NCBI GenBank assembly: GCA_002779345.1
Contig: PEWW01000062.1
Span: 1-5,215 of the forward strand
Length of the DNA: 5,215 bases
DNA from: Candidatus Omnitrophica bacterium CG07_land_8_20_14_0_80_50_8
GTDB lineage: Bacteria; Omnitrophota; Gorgyraeia; 2-02-FULL-51-18
Direction: 5' to 3'
Part shown: positions 4,759 to 5,215 of the stretch, one piece after another
How positions within the stretch are numbered: the first letter of the stretch is position 1
Layout of the letters: each line of letters opens with the position of its first letter
The notes under the pieces: model-generated
What the model was told of the DNA's origin: nothing
Databases searched by the model: none
The model's input: only the letters and a program-made list of their open reading frames with translations
Position numbers and translations under genes: made by a program

Positions 4759-5215
4759 TTATAGGATGAATTTAAATGGGTTTATGGGTGCTCCATGCAA
4801 TCTGACTTCATAGTGGAGATGCGGTCCTGTTGTAGTGCCTGAGGAGCCTGTATGAGCGATGATATGGCCTCTCGGCACCTTCTTTCCCAAGACTACCTCG
4901 GTTCTCGAGAGATGGCCATAGATAGTGGTGATGCCGTACCCGTGGTCCAACTCAAGAAACCTACCGTATCCATCGTTATAGCCTATATAAGAAACTGTTC
5001 CGTCTGCAGGTGCCAAAACCTGTGTTCCAGTACTGCAGGATATATCAATACCGCTATGGAATTCACTTTTACTGCTGAATGGAGACAACCTATAACCGAA
5101 ACTTGAGGTTATAAGACCTTTCAGGGGCCATAGATACGGGCTTGAGGAGCGGCGGTTCCTATAGCCTTCGAAGAACTCAAGCAACCTTTGAAGGCTCGTC
5201 TTGCGTCCAGATGCC
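4759..5215 (-). CDS. M23 family metallopeptidase (LytM/peptidoglycan endopeptidase), 5' end beyond right edge
   Basis: This is the C-terminal catalytic domain of a zinc endopeptidase that cuts peptide crosslinks in peptidoglycan, or, if its site is degenerate, activates amidases. The frame stays open to the right edge. The TTG at 5184 is therefore probably internal: upstream codons read ASGRKTSLQR and continue a helical linker into LLEFFEGYRNRR. After WPLKG and SSFGYRLSPF comes the zinc motif FHSGIDIS (H and D ligands), then DGTVSYIGYNDGYG, IYGHLS (catalytic His) and PHLHYEV (HxH, whose second His is the third ligand). All ligands are present, so it should be active. Members of this type usually have an N-terminal membrane or coiled-coil region, which would be outside the window. 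Arginine codons are mostly AGA/AGG (7 of 10), unlike maf (4 of 15). Confidence 0.95.
   Translation of the reverse strand, partial: ASGRKTSLQRLLEFFEGYRNRRSSSPYLWPLKGLITSSFGYRLSPFSSKSEFHSGIDISCSTGTQVLAPADGTVSYIGYNDGYGRFLELDHGYGITTIYGHLSRTEVVLGKKVPRGHIIAHTGSSGTTTGPHLHYEVRLHGAPINPFKFIL

Noticed and set aside
1..5215. Phage, defence, toxin-antitoxin, CRISPR, insertion sequence, tRNA or rRNA
   Set aside because: No integrase, transposase, repeat array, terminal inverted repeats or tRNA-like cloverleaf was seen; the recognisable genes are all housekeeping or envelope functions.

Overview
The window reads as a piece of a Gram-negative bacterial chromosome. Dus, GreA, Maf, a BaiN-type flavoprotein, a DD-carboxypeptidase, CspA and an M23 peptidase are ordinary housekeeping or envelope genes. 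There is no phage, transposon, CRISPR or RNA-gene signature. The M23 and flavoprotein sequences remind me of Desulfobacterota/deltaproteobacterial homologues, but that is an impression from memory, not a placement. Coding density is high, and both ends of the window cut through genes.

Layout. Only the leftmost gene is on the + strand: the C-terminal part of a DusB-like tRNA-dihydrouridine synthase (1-359). Everything else is on the minus strand and is transcribed from right to left. In that order: an M23 peptidase whose 5' end lies beyond the right edge (4759-5215); an AT-rich leader with a candidate promoter; cspA (4402-4605) and its hairpin terminator; three small unrecognised genes (a tail-anchored zinc ribbon at 4002-4304, a 52-residue ORF at 3828-3986, and a 93-residue exported protein at 3563-3844); a D-Ala-D-Ala carboxypeptidase whose 5' end is frame-disrupted (2703-3533); a BaiN/HI0933-type flavoprotein (1459-2724); maf (899-1462); and greA (349-822). 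greA converges on dus, and the two coding regions overlap by 11 bp.

How the genes work together. Carboxypeptidase, flavoprotein and maf overlap at their junctions (22 bp and 4 bp), so they are probably co-transcribed and translationally coupled. greA follows after 76 bp with its own ribosome-binding site. The three small genes upstream are also tightly packed (15-bp gap, then 17-bp overlap) and lie 29 bp before the carboxypeptidase start, so the whole block from 4304 to 349 could be one operon. cspA appears to be a separate unit.

Most notable points. (1) The carboxypeptidase has an intact catalytic domain, but its signal peptide and first strand are in other frames. The shifts fall at two homopolymers, T7 and G6 on the coding strand, which suggests sequencing error, slippage/phase variation or a young pseudogene. 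(2) The cluster of three small unknown genes includes a 52-codon ORF that a length cutoff would miss. (3) dus and greA converge with an 11-bp coding overlap and no terminator between them. I see no convincing new multi-gene system; the small-gene cluster is the best candidate for undescribed biology.
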